Of a stretch of 64,000 nt of DNA, positions 51,533 through 59,918 are shown in pieces. The stretch is from Rhizobium sophoriradicis. Lineage in GTDB: Bacteria > Pseudomonadota > Alphaproteobacteria > Rhizobiales > Rhizobiaceae. A program made the translations under genes and the position numbers. Position 1 is the stretch's first letter; every line of letters begins with the position of its first letter. Location: contig NZ_RQIH01000011.1 of assembly GCF_003939025.1 (NCBI RefSeq), positions 124,001-188,000 of the forward strand, in the 5' to 3' direction. A model generated the notes under the pieces. The model searched no databases. It was not told the DNA's origin and was given only the letters and a program-made list of their open reading frames with translations.

Positions 51533-52650
51533 GATTGTTGTTCCGTTTCCTGACCCTTGCCGCGGTTCTCGCCATGAGCCTGGCCGACGTCGCGCCCGCC
51601 TGGGCGCTGACCTCGCGCATCAAGGATATCGCCTCGCTTCAGGCCGGCCGTGACAATCAGCTGATCGGTTATGGCCTCATCGTCGGCCTGCAGGGCACCG
51701 GCGACGGTTTCCGCTCTTCGCCCTTCACCGAGCAGTCGATGCGGGCGATGCTGCAGAATCTCGGCATCTCGACGCAGGGCGGCCAGTCCAGCGCCAAGAA
51801 TACCGCCGCCGTGATGGTCACCGCCAACCTGCCGCCTTTCGCAAGCCCCGGCAGCCGTATCGACGTCACTGTGAGCTCGCTCGGCGACGCGACGTCGCTG
51901 CGCGGCGGCACGCTCGTCATGACCTCGCTTTCCGGTGCCGACGGCCAGATCTACGCCGTCGCGCAGGGCTCCGTCATCGTCTCTGGCTTTCAGGCGCAGG
52001 GCCAGGCGGCGACCGTGACCGAAGGTGTGACCACCGCCGGCCGCGTGCCGGGCGGCGCCATCATCGAACGTGAATTGCCGTCCCGGTTCAAGGATTCCGT
52101 CAATCTCGTCCTGCAGCTGCGCAATCCCGACTTCTCGACGGCGATCCGTATTGCCGACATCGTCAACGGTTATGCCTCGGCCCGTTTCGGCGGTCCGGTC
52201 GCCGAAGCCAAGGATTCGCAGGAAGTGGTGATCCAGAAGCCGCGCCAGGCCGATCTCACCCGGCTGATGGCCGATGTCGAAAACCTTATCGTCGAAACCG
52301 ATACGCCGGCCAAGGTTGTGATCAACGAGCGCACCGGAACGATCGTCATCGGTTCCGATGTCCGCGTTTCGCCGGTCGCCGTCAGCTACGGCACGCTGAC
52401 CGTTCAGGTCACCGAGACGCCGCAGATCATCCAGCCCGAACCCTTCTCGCGTGGCCGGACCGCGGTCCAGCCGCAGACCGATATCGCGGCTGAGCAGACC
52501 GGCGGGCGCGTCGCCATCATCGACGGTCCCGACCTCAGGACCCTTGTCGCCGGCCTCAACAATATCGGCGTGAAACCGGATGGCATCATCGCCATTCTCC
52601 AGGGCATCAAATCGGCGGGCGCCCTGCAGGCGGAGCTTGTGCTGCAATGA
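51529..52650 (+). CDS. flgI: Flagellar P-ring protein FlgI
   Basis: A 373-aa periplasmic P-ring subunit. The signal peptide (MRLLFRFLTLAAVLAMSLAD, cleavage near AWA) is followed by TSRIKDIASLQAGRDNQLIG and VGLQGTGDGFRSSPFTEQSM, both strongly conserved. The start at 51529 overlaps the flgA stop (ATGA). A longer frame from 51058 is a shadow of flgA. Confidence 0.97.
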   Translation: MRLLFRFLTLAAVLAMSLADVAPAWALTSRIKDIASLQAGRDNQLIGYGLIVGLQGTGDGFRSSPFTEQSMRAMLQNLGISTQGGQSSAKNTAAVMVTANLPPFASPGSRIDVTVSSLGDATSLRGGTLVMTSLSGADGQIYAVAQGSVIVSGFQAQGQAATVTEGVTTAGRVPGGAIIERELPSRFKDSVNLVLQLRNPDFSTAIRIADIVNGYASARFGGPVAEAKDSQEVVIQKPRQADLTRLMADVENLIVETDTPAKVVINERTGTIVIGSDVRVSPVAVSYGTLTVQVTETPQIIQPEPFSRGRTAVQPQTDIAAEQTGGRVAIIDGPDLRTLVAGLNNIGVKPDGIIAILQGIKSAGALQAELVLQ

Positions 52651-53186
52651 AGACGATCCTGAACCCTGACCTGACGGTCCTGCAACTGCTGCGCCGGCTG
52701 GCGCTGCCGGCAGCAGGCCTCATCCTTCTGTCGATCCCCGGCGCCTTCGCGCAGCAGCATCCGGAGGGGGACATTACCTCGCAGGATGAGATCAAGCAGT
52801 TCTGCACCAACATCGCCGACCCCGCCCGCGACCAACGTTACCTCCTGCAGAAGCAGGAGCTGGAAAGGCTCCGCGCCGACATCGACGCCCGCATGGAGGA
52901 GATGGACAAGCGCAAGGCCGAATATCAGGACTGGCTGAAGCGGCGCGACGACTTCCTGAAGCAGGCCGAAGCCGGTCTCACCGAGATCTACAAGAAGATG
53001 AAGCCGGATGCGGCTGCACTCCAGCTGCAGGATATGAAGGTCGAGGTGGCCTCCGCCGTGATCATGCGGCTCGGTCCGCGCCAGTCGAGCCTCATCCTCA
53101 ACGAGATGGACCCGCAGAAAGCCGCCGTCATCGCCAGCGTCATCGCCAGTGCGTCCGATCCCAATACGTCTAAGGATCCTTCATGA
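52647..53186 (+). CDS. motE: MotE, chaperone of MotC
   Basis: A 179-aa secreted protein. The signal peptide ends near AFA (residue 34); a charged coiled-coil middle part (RYLLQKQELERLRADIDARM) and a C-terminal MgtE-N-like segment follow (SAVIMRLGPRQSSLILNEMD). Position between flgI and flgH matches MotE of S. meliloti, a periplasmic chaperone for the motility protein MotC. It overlaps both neighbours by 4 bases. Confidence 0.92.
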   Translation: MKTILNPDLTVLQLLRRLALPAAGLILLSIPGAFAQQHPEGDITSQDEIKQFCTNIADPARDQRYLLQKQELERLRADIDARMEEMDKRKAEYQDWLKRRDDFLKQAEAGLTEIYKKMKPDAAALQLQDMKVEVASAVIMRLGPRQSSLILNEMDPQKAAVIASVIASASDPNTSKDPS

Positions 53187-53899
53187 ACATGCGTTTCCCG
53201 GCCGCGATCGCCGCCCTCGCACTCCTTGCAGGCTGCCAGTCCCCGACGGCGGTCAGCGAGATCGGCCGCGCGCCCGCCATGAGCCCCATCGGCAGCGGCC
53301 TTGCCTATGGCCAGACGCCGCAGATGGCGCTCTATCCGAAGCAGCCGCGCGCCGTCGCGCAGGGCTATTCGCTGTGGAGCGATTCGCAGGCCGCCCTCTT
53401 CAAGGACGCGCGCGCCTTGAACGTCGGCGACATCCTGACCGTCGACATCCAGATCAACGACAAGGCCTCCTTCGACAACGAGACCAACCGCAGCCGCACC
53501 AATTCGAGCGGCATGAACTGGGACATCAACGCCCAGATCTTCGGCTGGACGCCTGAATCCAAGACCGACCTGACCTACGGCTCCGACACCAGCACCGACG
53601 GCAAGGGCAAGATCGAGCGCACCGACAAGCTCACCCTTCTGGTCGCCGCCGTCGTTACCGGCATTCTCGAAAACGGCAACCTCGTCATTTCGGGCTCGCA
53701 GGAGGTGCGCCTGAACCAGGAGCTGCGCATTCTGAACGTCGCCGGTATCGTGCGTCCGCAGGACGTCAACGCCGAGAACCAGATCTCCTACGACAAGATC
53801 GCCGAAGCCCGCATCTCCTATGGCGGCCGCGGCCGCCTGATGGAAGTGCAGCAGCCTCCGCGCGGCCAGCAGGCCGTCGACCTTTTCTCGCCGCTTTGA
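53183..53899 (+). CDS. flgH: Flagellar L-ring lipoprotein FlgH
   Basis: A 238-aa outer-membrane ring subunit. The lipobox is LLAGC with C18 as the lipidated cysteine. The conserved parts SLWSDSQAALFKDARALNVG and DILTVDIQINDKASFDNETN identify FlgH. It lies in the rod/ring operon between motE and fliL. Confidence 0.96.
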   Translation: MNMRFPAAIAALALLAGCQSPTAVSEIGRAPAMSPIGSGLAYGQTPQMALYPKQPRAVAQGYSLWSDSQAALFKDARALNVGDILTVDIQINDKASFDNETNRSRTNSSGMNWDINAQIFGWTPESKTDLTYGSDTSTDGKGKIERTDKLTLLVAAVVTGILENGNLVISGSQEVRLNQELRILNVAGIVRPQDVNAENQISYDKIAEARISYGGRGRLMEVQQPPRGQQAVDLFSPL

Positions 53900-53905
53900 G
53901 GCCGA

Positions 53906-54418
53906 ATGACGATGGCAGACGCAGACATAAGCGCAGGTCAACCGAAGAAGAAATCCGGACCGCTGATGACGATCATCGGCGTCGCCATCCTGACCTTGCT
54001 CGGCGCCGGCGGCGGCTGGGCGGTCGGCACGATCGTCGCGCCCGAGATCAAGGTCGCCAAGGAGGCCGAAGAGGCCAAGGACGCCGAAGGCAAGAAGAAG
54101 GCCGAGGAAGGCCTGGCGCGGATCTCGACCGAGGCCAATAATGTCGTCCAGCTCGAGCCGATCACTTCGAACCTCGCTTACCCCTCGGAAAACTGGGTGC
54201 GGCTGGAAGTCGCGCTGCTGTTCAACGGGCCACCTGACGTCAAGGTTTCCGAGGATATTCACCAGGATATCCTGGCCTATATCAGAACCGTTTCCCTCCA
54301 ACAGATCGAGGGGCCGCGGGGCTTTCAATATCTCAGGGATGACATTCAGGAACGTGTTGACCTTCGTTCGCAAGGGCGGGTATCGAAGGTCATGTTCAGG
54401 ACATTTGTCATCGAATGA
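53906..54418 (+). CDS. fliL: Flagellar basal body-associated protein FliL
   Basis: A 170-aa single-pass inner-membrane protein. The membrane helix is at about residues 18-45 (LMTIIGVAILTLLGAGGGWA). A charged coiled-coil stretch (EVAKEAEEAKDAEGKKKAEE-like) and the periplasmic FliL domain follow (NWVRLEVALLFNGPPDVKVS). FliL supports stator function. It overlaps fliP by 4 bases. Confidence 0.95.
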   Translation: MTMADADISAGQPKKKSGPLMTIIGVAILTLLGAGGGWAVGTIVAPEIKVAKEAEEAKDAEGKKKAEEGLARISTEANNVVQLEPITSNLAYPSENWVRLEVALLFNGPPDVKVSEDIHQDILAYIRTVSLQQIEGPRGFQYLRDDIQERVDLRSQGRVSKVMFRTFVIE

Positions 54419-55152
54419 TTCGATTTATAATTTTCCTTACCGCCATGATGGCGGTACCGGAACTGGCGGTGGCACAGCAGCTGCCGACCGATTTGTTGAA
54501 TGTGCCGGTCGACGGCTCCGTCGCCGCCTGGATCATCCGCACATTCGGCCTGCTGACCATTCTTTCGGTCGCGCCGGGCATCCTGATCATGGTGACGAGC
54601 TTCCCGCGCTTCGTCATCGCCTTCTCGATCCTGCGCTCGGGCATGGGCCTCTCCTCGACCCCCTCCAACATGATCCTCCTGTCGCTGTCGCTGTTCATGA
54701 CCTTCTACGTCATGTCGCCGACCTTCGATCAGGCCTGGCAGAGCGGCGTGCAGCCGCTGCTTGCCAACCAGATCAACGAGACCGAGGCGGTCCAGCGTAT
54801 CGCCGAACCCTTCCGCACCTTCATGGCGGCCAATACCCGCGACAAGGACCTGGCGCTGTTCGTCGATCTGGCTCGTGAACGCGGCCAGAATATCCAGACA
54901 TCGGATCCGATCGACTACCGGGTGCTGATCCCCGCCTTTATGATTTCCGAGATCCGCCGCGGCTTCGAAATCGGCTTTCTCGTCGTGCTGCCGTTCCTCG
55001 TCATCGACCTCATAGTCGCAACCATCACCATGGCGATGGGCATGATGATGCTGCCGCCGACCTCGATCTCGCTGCCGTTCAAGATTCTCTTTTTCGTGCT
55101 GATCGACGGCTGGAATCTGCTCGTCGGCAGTCTGGTGCGCTCGTTCAGCTGA
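54415..55152 (+). CDS. fliP: Flagellar export protein FliP
   Basis: A 245-aa export-gate membrane protein. It has a signal-like N-terminus and the strongly conserved FLTILSVAPGILIMVTSFPR-type segment, PSNMILLSLSLFMTFYVMSP and MMMLPPTSISLPFKILFFVL. The start overlaps the fliL stop (ATGA). It ends the rod/ring operon. Confidence 0.97.
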   Translation: MIRFIIFLTAMMAVPELAVAQQLPTDLLNVPVDGSVAAWIIRTFGLLTILSVAPGILIMVTSFPRFVIAFSILRSGMGLSSTPSNMILLSLSLFMTFYVMSPTFDQAWQSGVQPLLANQINETEAVQRIAEPFRTFMAANTRDKDLALFVDLARERGQNIQTSDPIDYRVLIPAFMISEIRRGFEIGFLVVLPFLVIDLIVATITMAMGMMMLPPTSISLPFKILFFVLIDGWNLLVGSLVRSFS

Positions 55153-55180
55153 TACGCCACCGCTCATCATTGGCCACAAG

Positions 55181-55213
55181 AAAACCCCGCCGGAGAGATC
55201 CGGCGGGGTTTTT
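55181..55213. terminator. Bidirectional terminator between fliP and the GT41 gene
   Basis: AAAACCCCGCCGG and CCGGCGGGGTTTT form a long stem around an AGAGAT loop, with A-runs and T-runs on both sides. It should stop transcription from fliP (plus strand) and from the convergent glycosyltransferase gene (minus strand). Confidence 0.9.
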
Positions 55214-55228
55214 CATGCAGGTCGAACC

Positions 55229-57145
55229 TTACTCGGAAGCGAACGGCGCGGTGCGCGGCGGCAGCGCCGGAATGTCCATGTGCTCGGGGGCGAGATGCTG
55301 TTTGGCGCGGTCGGCCATAATTTCGTAGGCCTGCTCCAGATGATTGCAGAAACGTTCGGCGTCGAAGAGCGGCGCGATATAGCGCCTCTCCTTCAGGCGC
55401 GCCTTGTATTCGGTGATCCGCCCGGGATTCTGCGCCAGCTCGACGGCGAGATCCTCGTAGGCCTGCAGGTCGCCGGCAACGAGCTCGGGCAGATCGATTG
55501 CTCTCAGCAGGCTCTCGCTGACGCGTGAGGCGAAATTGGTGCCCTTGACGGTCAGAACCGGCAGGCCGCCCCAGAGCTGCTCCGAGGTGGTCGTGTGGCC
55601 GTTGACGGGGAAAGTGTCGATGCCGAGGTCGGCCGCCTGCTGGCGGTCTATATGTTGTTCGTAGGGCGCGCGCGGGCAGAAGATGATCCGCTTGGGCGAG
55701 ATGCCTGCCGTCTGGAAGTGCTTCAACAGGTTCGCCTGGTTGCGCGGCGAATTCGCCATCAGCCAGAGCACGCTGTTCGGCGCCCGTTTGAGAATCCGGC
55801 ACCAGCTGTTGACGACCTCAGGCGTGATCTTGCGGTTGCCGTTGAAGGAGGCGAAGATGAAGGCGTCTTCCGGCAGGCCGAGCTGCTCGCGGGTGACTGG
55901 ACGCGGCTTCGGACGATGCATCGGATCGTTCGGTTGATAGCTCTCCGGCAATCGGCAGAATTTTTCATGGTAGAACGGCTTGGCGACTTCGGGCAGGACG
56001 GAATGGTCGCCGATGACGTAATCGAGGTCGATGTTAACAGTGCTGCCGGGAAAGCCGAGCCAGCCGACATGCACGGGTGCCAGCGGCAGGTTGAAGGCTG
56101 CCGCGCGGCTGCCTGACGTATGGCCCTTCAGATCGACCATGATGTCGATATTATGCTCGCGCACAACTGCCAGCACCGCCTGGTCGGAGAAGCCGTGAAT
56201 GTCGACGATCCTGCCCCAGCGGCTGCGATCGGTGTCATTGTGCTTCAGATATTCCGGTCCGGTATGGCAGAAGAGCGTCACCTCGAACCGATCCTTGTCG
56301 TGCAGCTCGAGGATGCGCTGCAACAGCTTCATCGTCGCGTGGCGATCCCAGAAGTCCGAGGACATGTAGCCGATCCGGATCGTGTTTGACCATGTGTGCG
56401 GCTGGTTGCGGCGGAAAGCTACCCGTTCCTGGTTGAGCGGCGTGGTGCCGATCGTTGCATACCGGTTGAAATCCTCGTTGCCGCACCAGTGCAGATGATA
56501 GAAAGGGTTGTCCTTGCGCAGGATCTCTAAATCGCCCTTTGCCAAGGCCCCGTCGATCACTGCCTGATGCTTGCCTGCCTCTTCGAAATCATTGAATTCG
56601 CGGGCGAAAACAAGGTGGAGAAAGCGGAAGGCGTGATTGCCCGGAAAACGCTTGAAGAGGTTGCGCGCAAGCGTCTGGTTGGTTGCGTCGTTGAGATCGT
56701 CGCTGAGAAGCAGGGCCGCCAGGCGCATGTGATCGGGATTCATGCTTTCCGACAGCACCGTCTTAAACGGGCGGATGATATCCCGCTGCTGGCGCTTCAG
56801 ATAGATCGCGGTGATGATGAAGGCGAGCTCGGCATCTTCCTGCGCCCTGGCGAGGTTGCGCATGGCGATCAGCAGCGCTTCGTCCTCGTTGCCGGTCTCG
56901 TAATAGAGCTTGGCAGACTGCTTCTGATATTCGTAGGCGTTCGGTCCTTCGCAATTGCCGGCCAGGCCATAGGCTTTCGCGGCATCGGCTTTGAAGCCGA
57001 GCTGCACGAGGTTCTTGGCCAGCAGCGCGTAGGTCTTGGCGTCCTGCTGGATATCCATGAGCTGGTTGAGCGTCGCCAGAGACTGTGTGTAGCGGCCCGC
57101 CTGATAATCTCTGGATGCCGCAGAGAACGAAACTTTGCTGTTCAA
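55229..57145 (-). CDS. OGT-like GT41 glycosyltransferase (candidate flagellin O-glycosyltransferase)
   Basis: A 638-aa soluble protein. Residues 1-240 are helical TPR-like repeats. Residues 255-620 are the O-GlcNAc-transferase (SPINDLY/GT41) catalytic region: RIGYMSSDFWDRHATMK with the conserved H269, GWLGFPGSTVNIDLDYVIGD, FASFNGNRKITPEVV with K439 matching the donor-binding lysine of human OGT, and FPVNGHTTTSEQLWGGLPVL. The chosen TTG start at 57145 has GGAG 7 bases upstream; the frame extends to 57379 with ATG codons at 57301 and 57319, but no homology. It is divergent from the flagellin genes. TPR-GT41 enzymes such as Caulobacter FlmG glycosylate flagellin, so this is the likely role. Confidence 0.88.
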   Translation of the reverse strand: MNSKVSFSAASRDYQAGRYTQSLATLNQLMDIQQDAKTYALLAKNLVQLGFKADAAKAYGLAGNCEGPNAYEYQKQSAKLYYETGNEDEALLIAMRNLARAQEDAELAFIITAIYLKRQQRDIIRPFKTVLSESMNPDHMRLAALLLSDDLNDATNQTLARNLFKRFPGNHAFRFLHLVFAREFNDFEEAGKHQAVIDGALAKGDLEILRKDNPFYHLHWCGNEDFNRYATIGTTPLNQERVAFRRNQPHTWSNTIRIGYMSSDFWDRHATMKLLQRILELHDKDRFEVTLFCHTGPEYLKHNDTDRSRWGRIVDIHGFSDQAVLAVVREHNIDIMVDLKGHTSGSRAAAFNLPLAPVHVGWLGFPGSTVNIDLDYVIGDHSVLPEVAKPFYHEKFCRLPESYQPNDPMHRPKPRPVTREQLGLPEDAFIFASFNGNRKITPEVVNSWCRILKRAPNSVLWLMANSPRNQANLLKHFQTAGISPKRIIFCPRAPYEQHIDRQQAADLGIDTFPVNGHTTTSEQLWGGLPVLTVKGTNFASRVSESLLRAIDLPELVAGDLQAYEDLAVELAQNPGRITEYKARLKERRYIAPLFDAERFCNHLEQAYEIMADRAKQHLAPEHMDIPALPPRTAPFASE

Positions 57146-57496
57146 AACCCAACTCCGTGAAGGAAATGTTCTGGCATGGCTGTCGATCGCCCGGCGTAGG
57201 CACGGGCCGTCCTCCCCGAAAACGGGTGGATGATCCGATGGTGCTATCCCGGCACCTGCCACATTGCCATCCGAAGCTTGCTTGAAACCGGTGCGCCTCA
57301 TGACGGCGCTTCCTTTCATGAGAGAAAATGGCTTCTTTCCCGGTATGTTAGCATGCGAAGAAACAGATTCAGCCGCCATTAACTATGCAATGGAAGGAGC
57401 CAGAACGGAGCCTCGATTTTTAAGAAGTTGGCAAGCATTGGCTGCGAGATTGCCCTGGACATGACGGGTTTGGGCCAAACAAGCAGGCGCCGAGTA
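57146..57496. other. Upstream region between the GT41 gene and flaA
   Basis: About 350 bases before the flaA leader. It contains the unlikely N-terminal extension of the GT41 reading frame and presumably two divergent promoters. No other gene is recognised. Confidence 0.4.
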
Positions 57497-57576
57497 GCAT
57501 GAAGCTGGTCCGTCATCGCCGGTATTATAGTCCGGTATGTCCTCCTTTTTGTATCTAGTTTCCAGGGGACAGATTT
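57497..57576 (+). promoter_or_regulatory. Conserved flagellin leader upstream of flaA
   Basis: GCATGAAGCTGGTC begins 80 bases, and CCGGTATGTCC 45 bases, before the flaA start codon. Both motifs recur at nearly the same distances before flaB and flaC, and AGGGG serves as the ribosome-binding site. It may be a promoter or an mRNA leader bound by a regulator such as FlbT. Confidence 0.65.
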
Positions 57577-58482
57577 ATGACAAGCATTAACACCAATTCT
57601 TCCGCTCAGGCCGCTCTGCAGACGCTGCGCAGCGTCAACCAGAACCTCAACAGCACGCAGAACCACGTTTCTTCTGGTTATCGCGTTGAAAAGGCTTCGG
57701 ACAACGCTGCTTACTGGTCGATCGCAACGACCATGCGTTCGGACAACAAGGCACTTTCCGCTGTTTCCGACGCTCTCGGCATGGGTGCTGCCAAGGTAGA
57801 CACCGCTTATACCGCAATGGACAGCGCCATTGACGTCGTCGGCGACATCAAGGCCAAGTTGGTTGCCGCCACTGAAAACGGCGTCGACAAGGCCAAGGTC
57901 CAGGAAGAAATCAGCCAGCTGCAAGAGCAGCTGAAGAGCATCGCGCAGTCGGCTTCCTTCAACGGCGAAAACTGGGTTGCCGGCGCTGACGGCACCAAGA
58001 GCGTCGTTTCCTCCTTCGTCCGCGACGGCTCCAACGCCGTTTCGGTCACGACGACCGACTATGTTCTCGACGACGGCTCCGCCGGCAACGTCCTGTTCGG
58101 CATGAGCAACGGCACGGTTGAAACCTCCACGGGCATCCTCGGGACCTCGTCGGGCGCGACCGGCTCGATCTACGCGATGGACATCACCAACTTCACCGCC
58201 GGCCAGATCCAGACCGCTCTGACCAATGTTGAAGCGGCTCTGAAGGCCATGACCAGCGCCGGCGCTGCTCTCGGCTCGCTCTCCAAGCGCATCGACAGCC
58301 AGGACGACTTCGTCTCCGCCCTCAGCGACTCGATCGACTCCGGTGTCGGCCGTCTCGTCGACGCCAATATGGAAGAAGAATCCTCCAGGCTCAGCGCCCT
58401 GCAGACCCAGCAGCAGCTGGCGATCCAGTCGCTATCGATCGCGAATTCCTCTTCGCAGAACATCCTGTCGCTCTTCCGCTAA
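57577..58482 (+). CDS. flaA: Flagellin FlaA
   Basis: A 301-aa filament subunit. The N-terminal D0/D1 part (MTSINTNSSAQAALQTLRSV, ASDNAAYWSIATTMRSDNKA) and the C-terminal D1/D0 part (SLSIANSSSQNILSLFR) are conserved; the central domain is short, as in complex rhizobial filaments. It is the first of four tandem flagellin genes and is preceded by the conserved leader. Stretches nearly identical to flaB suggest homogenisation. A strong terminator follows. Confidence 0.97.
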   Translation: MTSINTNSSAQAALQTLRSVNQNLNSTQNHVSSGYRVEKASDNAAYWSIATTMRSDNKALSAVSDALGMGAAKVDTAYTAMDSAIDVVGDIKAKLVAATENGVDKAKVQEEISQLQEQLKSIAQSASFNGENWVAGADGTKSVVSSFVRDGSNAVSVTTTDYVLDDGSAGNVLFGMSNGTVETSTGILGTSSGATGSIYAMDITNFTAGQIQTALTNVEAALKAMTSAGAALGSLSKRIDSQDDFVSALSDSIDSGVGRLVDANMEEESSRLSALQTQQQLAIQSLSIANSSSQNILSLFR

Positions 58483-58507
58483 AAGCGGTCGGCACCAGGT
58501 TTCCAAG

Positions 58508-58544
58508 TTTCGCGGCCGGGTCGTCCCCGGCCGCGAAATGTTTT
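58508..58544 (+). terminator. Intrinsic terminator after flaA
   Basis: A 13-base perfect stem, TTTCGCGGCCGGG / CCCGGCCGCGAAA, with a 5-base loop followed by TGTTTT. It lies 25 bases after the flaA stop. Confidence 0.85.
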
Positions 58545-58684
58545 AATATAAGGTTAATAAAAATCCTTCTAAGTTTCAGATATTTTTACGCTATTTCCAT
58601 TTCCGATTTAGTTTTCCTTAACCATCTTGCTGTTTTCTAGGCCCATCGAAACGGCGAGTTAACCTTAACGACAATGGTTAACAG

Positions 58685-58763
58685 GCATGATGCTGATCGC
58701 TGTGGGCCGGCCGAAATCCGGAATGTCCCTTCTTAAAATCTGCCAACAAGGGGCAAGCAAACT
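58685..58763 (+). promoter_or_regulatory. Conserved flagellin leader upstream of flaB
   Basis: GCATGATGCTGATC at -79 and CCGGAATGTCC at -46 relative to the flaB ATG, the same layout as before flaA and flaC. A further 60-70 bases upstream, including GCTGTTTTCT, ACGGCGAGTTAACC and GGTTAACAGGCATGA, also match the flaC upstream region. AAGGGGCAA is the ribosome-binding site. Confidence 0.7.
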
Positions 58764-59672
58764 ATGACGAGCATCAACACCAATAACGCTGCAATGGCAG
58801 CCCTCCAGACTCTCCGCGGCATCAACCAGGGTCTCCAGACAACCCAGGCTCACGTTTCGTCCGGCTATCGCGTCGGCCAGGCTTCCGACAATGCTGCTTA
58901 CTGGTCGATCGCAACGACCATGCGTTCGGACAACAAGGCTCTCTCGGCTGTTTCCGACGCTCTCGGTCTCGGCGCCGCCAAGGTCGACACCGCTTACTCC
59001 GCAATGGACAGCGCCATCGACGTCGTCGGCGACATCAAGGCCAAGCTGGTTGCCGCGACTGAAAACGGCGTCGACAAAGCCAAGGTCCAGGAAGAAATCA
59101 GCCAGCTGCAGCAGCAGCTCCTGAGCGTCGCTCAGTCGGCTTCCTTCTCCGGTGAAAACTGGGTTGCCGGCGCTGACGGTACCAAGAACGTTGTCGCCTC
59201 CTTCGTCCGCGACGGCTCCAACGCCGTTTCGGTCGTGATGACCGACTATGTTCTCGACGACGGCTCCATGGGCAACGTTCTGTTCGGCATGAGCGGCGGT
59301 GCGGTCGAAACCTCCACGGGTATCCTCGGCACGTCTAATGGTGCGACCGGTTCCGTCTACGCAATGGACATCACCAACTTCACCCTCGGCCAGATCCAGT
59401 CGGCACTGACCAACGTCGAATCGGCTCTGAAGGCCATGACCAGCGCTGGCGCTGCTCTCGGCTCGATCTCCAAGCGCATCGAACTGCAGGAAAACTTCGT
59501 CTCCGCTCTCAGCGACTCGATCGACTCCGGTGTCGGCCGTCTCGTTGACGCCAACATGGAAGAAGAATCCTCCAAGCTCAGCGCTCTGCAGACTCAGCAG
59601 CAGCTGGCTGTCCAGTCGCTGTCGATCGCGAACTCCTCGTCGCAGACCATCCTGTCGCTTTTCCGCGGCTAA
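58764..59672 (+). CDS. flaB: Flagellin FlaB
   Basis: A 302-aa flagellin closely related to FlaA along its whole length (MTSINTNNAAMAALQTLRGI, QASDNAAYWSIATTMRSDNK, SLSIANSSSQTILSLFRG). Differences cluster in the central surface-exposed part. It has its own leader and terminator and is probably a separate transcript. Confidence 0.97.
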   Translation: MTSINTNNAAMAALQTLRGINQGLQTTQAHVSSGYRVGQASDNAAYWSIATTMRSDNKALSAVSDALGLGAAKVDTAYSAMDSAIDVVGDIKAKLVAATENGVDKAKVQEEISQLQQQLLSVAQSASFSGENWVAGADGTKNVVASFVRDGSNAVSVVMTDYVLDDGSMGNVLFGMSGGAVETSTGILGTSNGATGSVYAMDITNFTLGQIQSALTNVESALKAMTSAGAALGSISKRIELQENFVSALSDSIDSGVGRLVDANMEEESSKLSALQTQQQLAVQSLSIANSSSQTILSLFRG

Positions 59673-59690
59673 TAACCCTCGGAAATATCG

Positions 59691-59711
59691 GCCCGCCGGT
59701 ATCCGGCGGGC
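59691..59711 (+). repeat. Hairpin downstream of flaB
   Basis: A 9-base perfect stem GCCCGCCGG / CCGGCGGGC with a 3-base loop, just after flaB and ahead of its terminator. No T-run follows; it may protect the mRNA 3' end. Confidence 0.6.
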
Positions 59712-59723
59712 GCCTCGAAATCG

Positions 59724-59754
59724 AGCCGCGCTTCGATGGAGCGCGGCTTTTTTA
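59724..59754 (+). terminator. Intrinsic terminator after flaB
   Basis: AGCCGCGC / GCGCGGCT stem with a 9-base loop followed by a run of six T and ATT. A typical rho-independent terminator. Confidence 0.85.
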
Positions 59755-59840
59755 TTCTCGTTAACGGTTGATTAACCATAATGCTGTTTTCTCAGGCCAA
59801 CGAGACGGCGAGTTAACCGAACTTAAGAACCGGTTAACAG

Positions 59841-59918
59841 GCATGAGGCTGATCCCCGTTCCCGGTGGCTTTCCGGAATGTCCCTTTTTCCCACCTGCCG
59901 ACAAGGGGCAATCATTTC
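59841..59918 (+). promoter_or_regulatory. Conserved flagellin leader upstream of flaC
   Basis: GCATGAGGCTGATC at -78 and CCGGAATGTCC at -46 relative to the flaC ATG, matching flaA and flaB. GGTTAACAGGC just upstream matches the flaB region. AAGGGGCAA is the ribosome-binding site. Confidence 0.7.

Noticed and set aside
57146..57379. N-terminal extension of the GT41 protein
   Set aside because: The translated extension shows no TPR or other pattern and the available ATG codons lack a ribosome-binding site; the TTG start fits better, though this is not certain.
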